DNA from: Bernardetia sp963719525
GTDB lineage: Bacteria > Bacteroidota > Bacteroidia > Cytophagales > Bernardetiaceae
Reading direction: 5' to 3'
Length of the DNA stretch: 64,000 bases
Assembly: GCA_963719525.1 (NCBI GenBank)
Contig: CAVRCG010000004.1
Span: 2,170,001-2,234,000 of the forward strand
Position numbers and translations under genes: made by a program
Shown: positions 37,024-46,800 of the stretch, piece after piece
Numbering within the stretch: position 1 is the first letter of the stretch
How the letters are laid out: the number at the start of each line of letters is the position of its first letter
Notes under the pieces: model-generated
Database searches by the model: none
What the model was told of the DNA's origin: nothing
Seen by the model: only the letters and a program-made list of their open reading frames with translations

Positions 37024-38427
37024 ATGAAATACGACGTAACAATTATTGGTTCGGGCCCCGGTGGTTATGTAGCTGCTATTCGTGCAGCACAATTAGGACT
37101 CAAAACTGCAATTATAGAAAAATATGCTACTTTGGGTGGAACGTGTCTAAATGTAGGCTGTATTCCTTCAAAGGCACTTTTAGACTCTTCAGAACATTAC
37201 CATACAGCTCAAAAACATTTCAAAGAACACGGAATCAACATCAACGAACCGAAAGTAAATTTTGAGCAAATGATTAATCGTAAGCGTGATGTAGTAAGCA
37301 AAACATGTGATGGTGTGGCGTATCTAATGAAGAAAAACAAAATTGATGTTCATCAAGGACACGGTTCTTTCATCAATGCAACTAATATTAAAATTACGAC
37401 AGAAGATGGCAAAGAAACTAAAATCGAAACCGATAAAGTTATCATTGCAACAGGTTCGAAGCCAACTATTTTTCCATTCTTTCCCTACGACAAAAAACGT
37501 TTTATTACCTCAACAGAAGCATTGGAATTAAAAGAAGTTCCTAAAAAAATGATTGTTATCGGTGGTGGAGTAATCGGAATGGAACTCGGCTCTGTCTATG
37601 CTCGCTTAGGAACAGAAGTTTCAGTCATTGAATTTATGCCTTCTATTTTAGGTTCAATGGATAGTTCAATGGGAAAGGAATTAGAAAGAATAAGCAAAAA
37701 AACGCTCAAAATGAAGTTCTTTTTGCAACACAAAGTAGAAGAAGCAAAACAAGAAGGCGACGAAACGGTGATTAAAGCCGTCAATAAAAAAGGAAAAGAA
37801 GTAGAATTTAGAGCTGATTACTGTTTGCTTGCTGTTGGTCGTAGTGCTTATACAGAAGGTTTGGGATTAGAAAATATTGGAATAAAGACCGATAAAAGAG
37901 GACGAGTAGAAGTAAACGAACATTTGGAAACAGAAGTAAAAGGAATCTATGCAATCGGTGATGTTGTTCGTGGCGCAATGCTGGCACACAAAGCAGAAGA
38001 AGAAGGCGTAATGGTTGCCGAAATAATGGCAGGACAAAAACCTCACATCAATTATTTACTAATTCCAGGAGTTGTCTATACATGGCCCGAAGTAGCAAGT
38101 GTAGGATATACCGAAGAACAATTAAAGGAAGACGGCAGAAAATACAAAACAGGTTCATTTCCATTTATGGCACTCGGAAGAGCAAGAGCTTCAATGGACA
38201 CAGACGGACTTGTAAAAGTACTGGCAGACGAAAAAACAGACGAAATATTAGGAATGCACATAATAGGCGCAAGAGCAGCCGATATGATTGCGACAGGCGT
38301 AACGGCAATGGAATACAGAGCATCAGCCGAAGATATAGCAAGACAAAGCCACGCTCACCCAACGTATATGGAAGCTGTAAAAGAAGCATGCCTAGCTGCA
38401 ACTGAAAATCGTGCTGTACATATTTAA
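37024..38427 (+). CDS. lpdA: Dihydrolipoyl dehydrogenase (E3)
   Basis: 467 residues, normal length. FAD-binding GSGPGGYVAAIRAAQ at the N terminus, the redox-active disulfide GGTCLNVGCIPSKALL (Cys pair ~ residues 40-45), the NAD-binding GGGVIGMELGSVYARLG, AIGDVVRGAMLAHKAEEEG, and the C-terminal catalytic HAHPTYMEA (His-Glu pair). Re-oxidises lipoyl groups of 2-oxoacid dehydrogenases and of the glycine cleavage system (gcvH lies 5 kb away). Followed by a terminator. Confidence 0.97.
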   Translation: MKYDVTIIGSGPGGYVAAIRAAQLGLKTAIIEKYATLGGTCLNVGCIPSKALLDSSEHYHTAQKHFKEHGININEPKVNFEQMINRKRDVVSKTCDGVAYLMKKNKIDVHQGHGSFINATNIKITTEDGKETKIETDKVIIATGSKPTIFPFFPYDKKRFITSTEALELKEVPKKMIVIGGGVIGMELGSVYARLGTEVSVIEFMPSILGSMDSSMGKELERISKKTLKMKFFLQHKVEEAKQEGDETVIKAVNKKGKEVEFRADYCLLAVGRSAYTEGLGLENIGIKTDKRGRVEVNEHLETEVKGIYAIGDVVRGAMLAHKAEEEGVMVAEIMAGQKPHINYLLIPGVVYTWPEVASVGYTEEQLKEDGRKYKTGSFPFMALGRARASMDTDGLVKVLADEKTDEILGMHIIGARAADMIATGVTAMEYRASAEDIARQSHAHPTYMEAVKEACLAATENRAVHI

Positions 38428-38470
38428 TTGTGTGTTCGTTTCCCCGAAAACGAACTTATGACAAATTTAC

Positions 38471-38508
38471 AAACTCCTTGAAGACTTTTTGGTTTTGAGG
38501 AGTTTTTT
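38471..38508 (+). terminator. Terminator after lpdA
   Basis: AAACTCCT pairs with AGGAGTTT across a 19-base loop and runs into T6. A second small hairpin, GTTCGTTT/AAACGAAC, lies just upstream at 38434-38455. The remaining bases to 38770 hold no visible gene; a TATCTTAG about 50 bases before the next ATG may be a -7 element. Confidence 0.6.
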
Positions 38509-38770
38509 CTTGAAATCAAATTTGTATTTTAGTTGCAGAGCAACGTACTATTTGTAGAAATTAAAAAATATAATGTTCGTCCTTTTCATGTTCATACAAG
38601 CAACACATATCTCAAAACCTAACAAAAATCATAAACCAACAACGCAATAATCATATAAATAACAGCATCTAAAATAGTAATTTTACGTTATTATAAACAT
38701 AAGCAATTAGATATTCACTATCTTAGCTTATCAAAAAAAATCAGTAAAATTTATATTAAACTTAATTACT

Positions 38771-39642
38771 ATGTCGTTCAAAAATATTCTCGTTCCTATT
38801 GATTTTTCTCCTCGTTCGTATGCTGCTTTGGAGGCTGCTACTGATATTTCGAATCAATTTGGTTCGAAAAATTACTCTCTTACATATTATTGATGTTCCA
38901 GAATCTCAACGTCCACAGTATCAAGTTGCGTTAGATACAGTTGGAAACCACGAAAAGAGTGGAAAAGATGATATTCCTACTATTTTGTTTGCAATGAAGG
39001 AAACAAAAAGACAACTTCGTGAAGCAAGAGAAAAATATCCAAAAATAGAGTTTATCGAAAAAAGTAGTTTTTGATAGAGTTCATCGTCAGATTTATACCG
39101 TTGTGGAAGGAACAGATGTAGATTTAATTGTGATGGGTTCGAGTGGCGCATCTGGTTTGAGTGAAGTTTTTATAGGTTCGAATACACAAAAAGTAGTCAG
39201 AAATGCAAACTGTCCTGTTTTGGTAATCAAAGATGATGAGGGTAATTTTAATCCTCGTAACATAGTTTTTGCATCAGATTTTTCAGAAATGGGAGCAGAA
39301 GCAGCACGACTTTTTCCACTTTTCAAAACGCTTTACGGAAGTACAATGCACTTTTTGAATATTGTTACGCCAAGCACATTTGAAGCCACTCCCACTACTC
39401 AAAAAAGAATGAAGGATTTTGCAAAAGATTTGAAGTTAGAAGAAGCTGATTTTACGATGAATATCTTTAATTATTACACAGAAGAAGAAGGAATTCTGAC
39501 TTTTGCAGAAGAAAATAAAGCTGACATGATTATGTTAGGAACACACGGAAGAAAAGGTTTTTCTAGATTTATGATGGGAAGTATTGCCGAAAATGTAGCC
39601 AATCATTCTGAATTACCTGTTTTTGTTTTTCGTCAAGATTAA
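38771..39642 (+). pseudogene. Universal stress protein (two Usp domains), broken by two frameshifts
   Basis: From ATG 38771 the frame reads MSFKNILVPIDFSPRSYAAL and then breaks in an A5 run (38867-38871). Removing one A gives SKITLLHIIDVPESQ. A second break lies in an A6 run (39058-39063), where removing one A gives FIEKVVFDRVHRQIYTVVEG. With both corrected, the protein is ~290 residues with two Usp domains, the first ending in the ATP-loop-like MGSSGASGLSEVFIGSNTQKV and the second GTHGRKGFSRFMMGS. Two A-run errors in one gene suggest sequencing error or recent loss. Confidence 0.85.
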
Positions 39643-39750
39643 GTAAATAGAATTAATGCCACTATTACGCAATTACAACACTTTTTTCTATATCAAATGA
39701 CTATTTTTGTTGCATCAAATTTATTTAAAAAAATTAAATAGCTATAAAAA

Positions 39751-40356
39751 ATGCGTTATTTCATTATCTACAAACCTTACGGAATGATTTGTCAGTTTTC
39801 AAAGGAAGGTAACAAAGCCACTTTAGCAGATTTAGATTTTGACTTTCCAAAAGATGTTTATCCATTAGGAAGATTAGACACAGATAGTGAAGGGTTATTG
39901 ATTCTTACCAACGATAAAAAGCTAAATCATAAACTTTTAAATCCTGATTTTGCTCATACACGAACATATTATGTGCAAGTAGATGGACAAATTCATAAGG
40001 AAGCGATAAGTCAGTTAGAAGAAGGTGTGGTAATTCGTGTCAAGAAAAAAGATTATTTTACAAGTCCTGCTAAGGCACAATCTATTACAGAACCTGTGCT
40101 TCCACCTCGCAATCCACCTGTACGTTATCGGGCTGCGATTCCTACTTCTTGGATTTTACTTACTTTGAGAGAAGGAAAAAACAGACAAGTTAGGCACATG
40201 ACAGCAGCCGTAAAATTTCCAACTTTGCGCTTAGTTCGTTATGCGATTGAAAATATTGAACTAGAAGAAATGCAATCTGGAGACATTTTGGAGCTTTCTG
40301 GAACAGAACTTTATACCAAATTAGGAATGAAAGTTAGGAATGAAAGCAAAGAGTAA
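39751..40356 (+). CDS. 23S rRNA pseudouridine synthase, RluE/RsuA type
   Basis: 201 residues, without an S4 domain (starts MRYFIIYKPYGMICQF). The catalytic motif GRLDTDSEGLLILTND contains the active-site Asp (about residue 47), and the C-terminal REGKNRQVRHMTA motif is typical of the RsuA/RluB/RluE group. Modifies uridine in large-subunit rRNA; the position (E. coli RluE uses U2457) is inferred. Followed by a terminator, AAACGGACT-TTCT-AGTCCGTTT. Confidence 0.88.
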   Translation: MRYFIIYKPYGMICQFSKEGNKATLADLDFDFPKDVYPLGRLDTDSEGLLILTNDKKLNHKLLNPDFAHTRTYYVQVDGQIHKEAISQLEEGVVIRVKKKDYFTSPAKAQSITEPVLPPRNPPVRYRAAIPTSWILLTLREGKNRQVRHMTAAVKFPTLRLVRYAIENIELEEMQSGDILELSGTELYTKLGMKVRNESKE

Positions 40357-40363
40357 TTAAGTA

Positions 40364-40385
40364 AAACGGACTTTCTAGTCCGTTT
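40364..40385. terminator. Terminator between convergent genes
   Basis: AAACGGACT and AGTCCGTTT form a 9-bp perfect stem with a TTCT loop between the pseudouridine synthase gene (+) and the phosphopantetheinyl transferase gene (-). Confidence 0.65.
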
Positions 40386-40396
40386 GCATTACTACT

Positions 40397-41143
40397 TTAT
40401 AACCAAACGACCACGAATTGTTTATTTTCATTTTCAAAAGTATGATGAAATAAAGGTAGCCATTTATCAGAAATAGAATTATTCTTTATTCTTCCAAAAA
40501 GCTGGTTTTTGTTATCGTCTTCTAAATCATCTCCATAATTTTTAATTCTTAATTGACATTCTTGGTCTTTCAATTCGTAATGATTATACAATTTTACATT
40601 CAAATCTTCCTTAAAAAAAAGTCCTTCAATATCTGCATATTTGTAGAGTGCTTCTTTAGAAGACCAAAGAAAAGTTTTTTGTCGTAAAGTTTGTGCTTTT
40701 CCTTGTTCTGATTGGCTCATTACACGATGAAAAACTCGGCTGATTTTTGGTGTAAGCGACTGAATGTCAATACCTACTTCATTACTTGTATCGATAATGG
40801 CAGCACAAAAAGGAAAATCATGTGAAATGGAAATTTTAATAGTTAGATTTGTATTTGACGGACTCAAAAACGGCTTTCCTGTTTCTGTTTTTTCTAAAAA
40901 AGTATAATCAAATCCTATTTGTTCTACTAACGTTCTTACTAAAACACGAACAGCTAATCGTTCTAGTTTCTTTTCGTTTTGTTTTACTCTTAGTTTTTCG
41001 CTCAGACTAGTAACTACATATTTACTATTTATGTAATCTAAATCTTCTTTTGGTAAATTATTTTCAAAGAATAGACTATTTTCACTAATTTGCCAAAGCG
41101 CAATTAAACGATGTTCGGATTTTTCTAAAATTTGTAAAGGCAT
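40397..41143 (-). CDS. 4'-phosphopantetheinyl transferase superfamily protein
   Basis: 248 residues, Sfp-like in length. The Mg-binding and catalytic motifs are visible as EVGIDIQSL (GxD, about residue 138) and FLWSSKEALYKY (WxxKEA-type, about 180), with an N-terminal ISHDFPFCAA before them. Transfers phosphopantetheine from CoA to carrier proteins. No carrier-protein or synthase gene is adjacent, so it may serve a distant pathway. Confidence 0.88.
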   Translation of the reverse strand: MPLQILEKSEHRLIALWQISENSLFFENNLPKEDLDYINSKYVVTSLSEKLRVKQNEKKLERLAVRVLVRTLVEQIGFDYTFLEKTETGKPFLSPSNTNLTIKISISHDFPFCAAIIDTSNEVGIDIQSLTPKISRVFHRVMSQSEQGKAQTLRQKTFLWSSKEALYKYADIEGLFFKEDLNVKLYNHYELKDQECQLRIKNYGDDLEDDNKNQLFGRIKNNSISDKWLPLFHHTFENENKQFVVVWL

Positions 41144-41355
41144 AAAATAAAGTTAGGATCAATTACGACCTGTTGAAGCAGCGAAACTGATTATAAATTA
41201 CGGTTATCAACTAGCTAAAGATTCAAGGATAGTAATTTATTTAATTTGCGTTTCTTAGAAACTAGATTTAGGAAACAAAAATAATGTAGCTGACAGTTTC
41301 AATCCTCAAAAATAGAGTATTTTCAAAAAAGTAATACTACCAATTTAATCAAAAG

Positions 41356-43212
41356 ATGAAAAAAATAATTTATATCTCAAAATTAATGTTTTTTGCAATT
41401 TTATTTGTTTTGCAAAGTGAAAATAATATTATTTATGCCCAACACGCAAAGGTGGATTTTTCTTATCAAGATTCTTTGCGTGGTTCTTTGAGAAAAGAAC
41501 GAGCATATGATGTCAAAGAGTATGACTTGAATTTGAAAATTGATGTTGAAAATCAATCTATTTCTGGATTTAATAAAATTACGTTTCAAAATATAGGTTT
41601 AGATTCTGTTTTGCAATTAGATTTATTTGAAAATTTTGAGATTGATTCCATTGTTTATTACAACCAACATTCAACGCAAAAATTTATAAATCCTACTCAA
41701 ACCTTGCGAAACCAAAGAGAAGGAAAAGTAATTTGGGTAGAACTTCCTACCGAAATAAGAAATAGCCTAAACATTTCGAAAAGCAATAAAACAATAGAGA
41801 CAATAAGTGTCTTTTATCACGGAAAACCTCAAAATGCTATCAATCCTCCTTGGGATGGAGGTTTTACATGGAACAAAAAAGCAAATGAAAAACCTTGGAT
41901 AACAGTTAGCTGTCAAGGTTTGGGAGCAAGCAGTTGGTTTCCTCTAAAAGATCATTTGAGTGACAAACCTGATAGCGTTCGTATGTATGTAGAAGTTCCG
42001 AAAGATTTATTTTGTGTTTCGAATGGTGACTTAATTTCTACTAACAAAAACACAAAAGACAAAAATTACATAGGTTATGAATGGAAAACTCGTTATCCGA
42101 TTGCTTCTTACAACATAACATTGAATATTGGTGATTATATTCATTTTGAAGACAAGTTTTTTTATAAAAATTCGGTAGATTTTAGGAAAGCAGCAGCTAC
42201 TTCTACGAATGCGAATAATTCCTTTTTAAAATTGGATTATTATGTAATTAAAGGAAACGAAGATAAGGCAAAACCTTATTTTGAGAGCCAAGTAAAACCA
42301 ATGTTAGAGGCTTTTGAATATTATTTGGGCGAATATCCATTTAAAAAAGATGGCTATGCGCTGGTAGAAACGCCTTATTGGGGAATGGAGCATCAAACAT
42401 GTGTAGCGTATGGAAATAATTATAAATTAAATCCTTTTGGTTTTGATTTTATAATTATTCACGAATCGGCACATGAGTATTTTGGTAATAGTGTAAGTGC
42501 AGACGATAACGCCGAACTTTGGATACATGAATCTTTTACGACGTATTCAGAAGCTCTTTTTGTAGAATATTTTCAAGGAAAGGAAAAGGCAATTGACTAT
42601 TTACTTACTCAAAAACCAAAAATTATAAATCAAGATGTCATTCTTGCGCCTTTAGGAGTAAACTATAATAGCTGGTTGGGTGCAGATATGTACTACAAAG
42701 GAACTTGGATGTTACATTGTCTGCGTTCGGTAATAGATAATGATGAATTGTGGTTTGCTACGATTAAAGATTTTTATCAAACTTACAAACATTCACACTT
42801 AAATACACAGCAAGTCATAGATTTTTTCAATCAGAAAACAGGTAGAAATTTAGGTTCAATTTTTAATTATTACCTTACTAATAAAGAAATTCCTGTTTTA
42901 GAGTATGAAATTTTGGAAGAAGACAATAAAATATACTTATCTTATTTTTGGAAAATGAATGAAAAAATGAGCAAAAAATCAAGTGAAGAAATAGAGCAAG
43001 AAGTAAATAAAGATAAAATAAGAGAGAAATTTAATATGCCTGTTGAAGTTTTTATAAATGGTAATAATGAGGTTCTTGTATTAAATCCCACAACAACTCC
43101 TCAAAAATTAGATATTTCTGAAAAAATCAGTAGAAAAAACAAGAAGAAAGTAGAGGATTTAGAAATAAAAATAAATGAAAGAAGGTATTTAGCTAAGACA
43201 TTAAAGAAATGA
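41356..43212 (+). CDS. Exported M1 family metallopeptidase
   Basis: 618 residues, signal peptide (KKIIYISKLMFFAILFVLQS...IIYAQ). An N-terminal beta-rich domain has YDLNLKIDVENQSISGFNKI, then the aminopeptidase motif region ETPYWGMEHQT (GxMEN-like) and the zinc site HESAHEYFGNSV with ELWIHESFTTY (HExxH-18-E, about residues 373-396). A later Tyr in ADMYYKGTWML fits the family's catalytic Tyr. Periplasmic aminopeptidase, substrate unknown. Ends with a Lys-rich tail; a bidirectional terminator overlaps the stop. Confidence 0.93.
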   Translation: MKKIIYISKLMFFAILFVLQSENNIIYAQHAKVDFSYQDSLRGSLRKERAYDVKEYDLNLKIDVENQSISGFNKITFQNIGLDSVLQLDLFENFEIDSIVYYNQHSTQKFINPTQTLRNQREGKVIWVELPTEIRNSLNISKSNKTIETISVFYHGKPQNAINPPWDGGFTWNKKANEKPWITVSCQGLGASSWFPLKDHLSDKPDSVRMYVEVPKDLFCVSNGDLISTNKNTKDKNYIGYEWKTRYPIASYNITLNIGDYIHFEDKFFYKNSVDFRKAAATSTNANNSFLKLDYYVIKGNEDKAKPYFESQVKPMLEAFEYYLGEYPFKKDGYALVETPYWGMEHQTCVAYGNNYKLNPFGFDFIIIHESAHEYFGNSVSADDNAELWIHESFTTYSEALFVEYFQGKEKAIDYLLTQKPKIINQDVILAPLGVNYNSWLGADMYYKGTWMLHCLRSVIDNDELWFATIKDFYQTYKHSHLNTQQVIDFFNQKTGRNLGSIFNYYLTNKEIPVLEYEILEEDNKIYLSYFWKMNEKMSKKSSEEIEQEVNKDKIREKFNMPVEVFINGNNEVLVLNPTTTPQKLDISEKISRKNKKKVEDLEIKINERRYLAKTLKK

Positions 43213-43259
43213 TTTTCCACCCTCGTAAGGTTCAAGACCATTTTTAAGGTGGAAAATCA
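43211..43259. terminator. Hairpin terminator between M1 peptidase and gcvH
   Basis: GATTTTCCACC pairs with GGTGGAAAATC, 11 bp with a 27-base loop, beginning at the stop codon of the M1 gene and ending just before the gcvH stop on the other strand. Confidence 0.6.
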
Positions 43260-43270
43260 GTTATAATTTT

Positions 43271-43648
43271 TTAACCAATTAGAGTTTTGTAATCCGATGA
43301 AGACATAAGTGCAGCTACGTCGTCTTTGCTTTCAACCTGAATTTTGATCATCCAACCTTTTCCATAAGGGTCAGAATTTACTGTTTCGGGAGCGTCTTCA
43401 AGTTCGGGATTGATTTCGATTACTGTTCCTTTTATTGGCATATACAAATCTGAAACAGTTTTCACAGCTTCGACAGAGCCAAAAACTTCGCCAGCTTCTA
43501 CTTCGTCTCCTTCTGTTGTGATGTCGACATAAACGATGTCTCCAAGTTCAGATTGGGCATATTCTGTAATTCCTACGGTTGCGATGTCGCCTTCTAAGCT
43601 AATCCATTCGTGTTCTTTGGTGTACTTTAATTCTTCTGGAAAAGTCAT
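43271..43648 (-). CDS. gcvH: Glycine cleavage system H protein
   Basis: 125 residues, normal length. KEHEWISLEGDIATVGITEYAQ at the N terminus and GSVEAVKTVSDLYMPI with the lipoylated Lys (about residue 63), then LEDAPETVNSDPYGKGWM. Carries the aminomethyl group between P, T and L proteins; its L partner (lpdA) is 5 kb away. No other gcv gene is next to it. It is the last gene before the CRISPR array. Confidence 0.97.
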   Translation of the reverse strand: MTFPEELKYTKEHEWISLEGDIATVGITEYAQSELGDIVYVDITTEGDEVEAGEVFGSVEAVKTVSDLYMPIKGTVIEINPELEDAPETVNSDPYGKGWMIKIQVESKDDVAALMSSSDYKTLIG

Positions 43649-43813
43649 TTTTATTGAGGTATTTTTATGAAAAAAGGATTAAAAAAAGTTACAACCCACT
43701 ACTAAATCATTAGTTAGATTGTTTATAAACCAAATATACAAAAATAGAATAGCCAAAAATAGATTTGCGTAAATATTTGTGATTGTTAAAGTTTTTTGTC
43801 GTTTTTGAAATTA

Positions 43814-46800
43814 CTTTTCTTACTAGGATGAGTACGATTAATTGTAATGCAAGTGGAAATAATTTGGTTCAAGTGCGTAAGTTTCAATTCCAAAATGGGT
43901 ACGATTAATTTCTTGCAGAAAAGCACAATCTAAATGTTCATAATTTGTTTCAATTCCAAAATGGGTACGATTAATTTCTTGCAGAAAAGCACAATCTAAA
44001 TGTTCATAATTTGTTTCAATTCCAAAATGGGTACGATTAATTGCAAATGCAACTTCTGATTATAAAGGTACAGTAGCTAGTTTCAATTCCAAAATGGGTA
44101 CGATTAATTATTAGCATTATTATTTAAGACATGCAAAAAACTTTTGTTTCAATTCCAAAATGGGTACGATTAATTAGAAAATACACTATTCAGAATCATT
44201 AAATTAATTAGTTTCAATTCCAAAATGGGTACGATTAATTTGCTTATTCATACCATTACTTGCTTTGCAGAAACAAGTTTCAATTCCAAAATGGGTACGA
44301 TTAATTAACCATCATTACAAGTTCCTGCTCGTTTCCGTCTTCGTTTCAATTCCAAAATGGGTACGATTAATTTTAGTCAAAATACGTGGCAATGCGTACA
44401 ACTACAAAAGTTTCAATTCCAAAATGGGTACGATTAATTTGCACGAGGAATATTATTATTCTTATAAAGTGTTTTTGTTTCAATTCCAAAATGGGTACGA
44501 TTAATTACGCTCAACGTGTTTCAGAAGCTCGTTTTTTTGAAAGTTTCAATTCCAAAATGGGTACGATTAATTCTTGAGTATAGAAGATGTTTCGGACAAT
44601 GATTTCAGGTTTCAATTCCAAAATGGGTACGATTAATTCGGCACTTGCACAGATAAAGATGCAATCCATGCAAAGTTTCAATTCCAAAATGGGTACGATT
44701 AATTAACAGCAGAACAGCAATGTAGAGAGTTGCAAAATGCGTTTCAATTCCAAAATGGGTACGATTAATTAGTGTAATTATCTATACCTCCCATGTAACA
44801 GATATGATGTTTCAATTCCAAAATGGGTACGATTAATTCTATAAAACGTTGCAATAAGCCACGCCCTTCATTTTCGTTTCAATTCCAAAATGGGTACGAT
44901 TAATTATTCATTCAGTCCTATTGCGCTCAAAGGATTTATAAAGTTTCAATTCCAAAATGGGTACGATTAATTAAAGGAATGAATGTAAATGATAGGTTAG
45001 TCAATAGTGTTTCAATTCCAAAATGGGTACGATTAATTAACGATTAGATGCAGCTTATAAGAAATTTTTTAAAGGGTTTCAATTCCAAAATGGGTACGAT
45101 TAATTTATTTTGATTTTTTTGATTTCCTCAGACGATAAGTGGTTTCAATTCCAAAATGGGTACGATTAATTGAAAATTCAGTTTTGCCATCCATTTGTGA
45201 TTATCGTCGTTTCAATTCCAAAATGGGTACGATTAATTTGCATAGCTTTCTGTTAATTGTGTTATCAATGTTTCCGTTTCAATTCCAAAATGGGTACGAT
45301 TAATTAAAGCTATGCAACTGTTTTTGAAAGCGCAATAATAGAGTTTCAATTCCAAAATGGGTACGATTAATTAAGGAACTCGTTTGGAAATAGTGCCAAA
45401 TCCTGGAAGGTTTCAATTCCAAAATGGGTACGATTAATTTTCTAAAAAGACTGGACAGACAAAAGAAATTCTTAGGTTTCAATTCCAAAATGGGTACGAT
45501 TAATTATCTACATTTATTAGGAATAAGCCGTTGCTTGCTTGTGTTTCAATTCCAAAATGGGTACGATTAATTAGCATCAAACGCCAGCGAAAAGGCGTTA
45601 ATGGATGTTGTTTCAATTCCAAAATGGGTACGATTAATTCTAAGTGAATTTTATTTTCCTTAGAAGATTTAGCAAAAGTTTCAATTCCAAAATGGGTACG
45701 ATTAATTCCGTAAGAAGTATTACTACAAAAACAGTCTATGCAAAGTTTCAATTCCAAAATGGGTACGATTAATTGTAGTGTAGGTAGAATGAATGTAAAG
45801 CATACAAAGTGGTTTCAATTCCAAAATGGGTACGATTAATTGCGTTTTTATGTTAGGGTTTTATGAAAATGAAACAATGTTTCAATTCCAAAATGGGTAC
45901 GATTAATTACAAAACCCTGCTTCAACTTTATTTAAAATTATAGCGTTTCAATTCCAAAATGGGTACGATTAATTTCAATAGCTTTAAATGCGACTATTGC
46001 GACAAAATAATGTTTCAATTCCAAAATGGGTACGATTAATTAAGAAGTAGAAATATTTCTTGATCCTGCTGTTATCGGGTTTCAATTCCAAAATGGGTAC
46101 GATTAATTATCAAGATAAGGTTTGGAAGGAGTTTAAGAATATAAGTTTCAATTCCAAAATGGGTACGATTAATTTAAGTTTGAGCTCACAAAAACAAAGT
46201 CTTTAGATAATGTTTCAATTCCAAAATGGGTACGATTAATTTTTTTGCAACTGTCTTTTTTTCTATGCTCCCAGATGGTTTCAATTCCAAAATGGGTACG
46301 ATTAATTTAAATCTCAATAACTTCATAAATCTAAAAATTAAAAGTTTCAATTCCAAAATGGGTACGATTAATTTGCCAATGCCGTTGTAGGAGCTGACTG
46401 TTCTTGCAGGGTTTCAATTCCAAAATGGGTACGATTAATTATTAGATTATATTTGTGCTTACTTCGTTCTTATAGAAGTTTCAATTCCAAAATGGGTACG
46501 ATTAATTAGATATGGGAATCTCTTACTTCTGTATTGATAGTAAGTTTCAATTCCAAAATGGGTACGATTAATTGTTTTGTTCTTCAATCGTTGGTTGTTG
46601 GCTTAAAGTCGTTTCAATTCCAAAATGGGTACGATTAATTTTCAAAGCACCATTAAAACCATCCATTAACTTACCAAGTTTCAATTCCAAAATGGGTACG
46701 ATTAATTAATTTTCATCAAAATCAAATTGATATTGTCAAGGATTGTTTCAATTCCAAAATGGGTACGATTAATTGTAGTAGCGCCCTTTTTTTTGATGCG

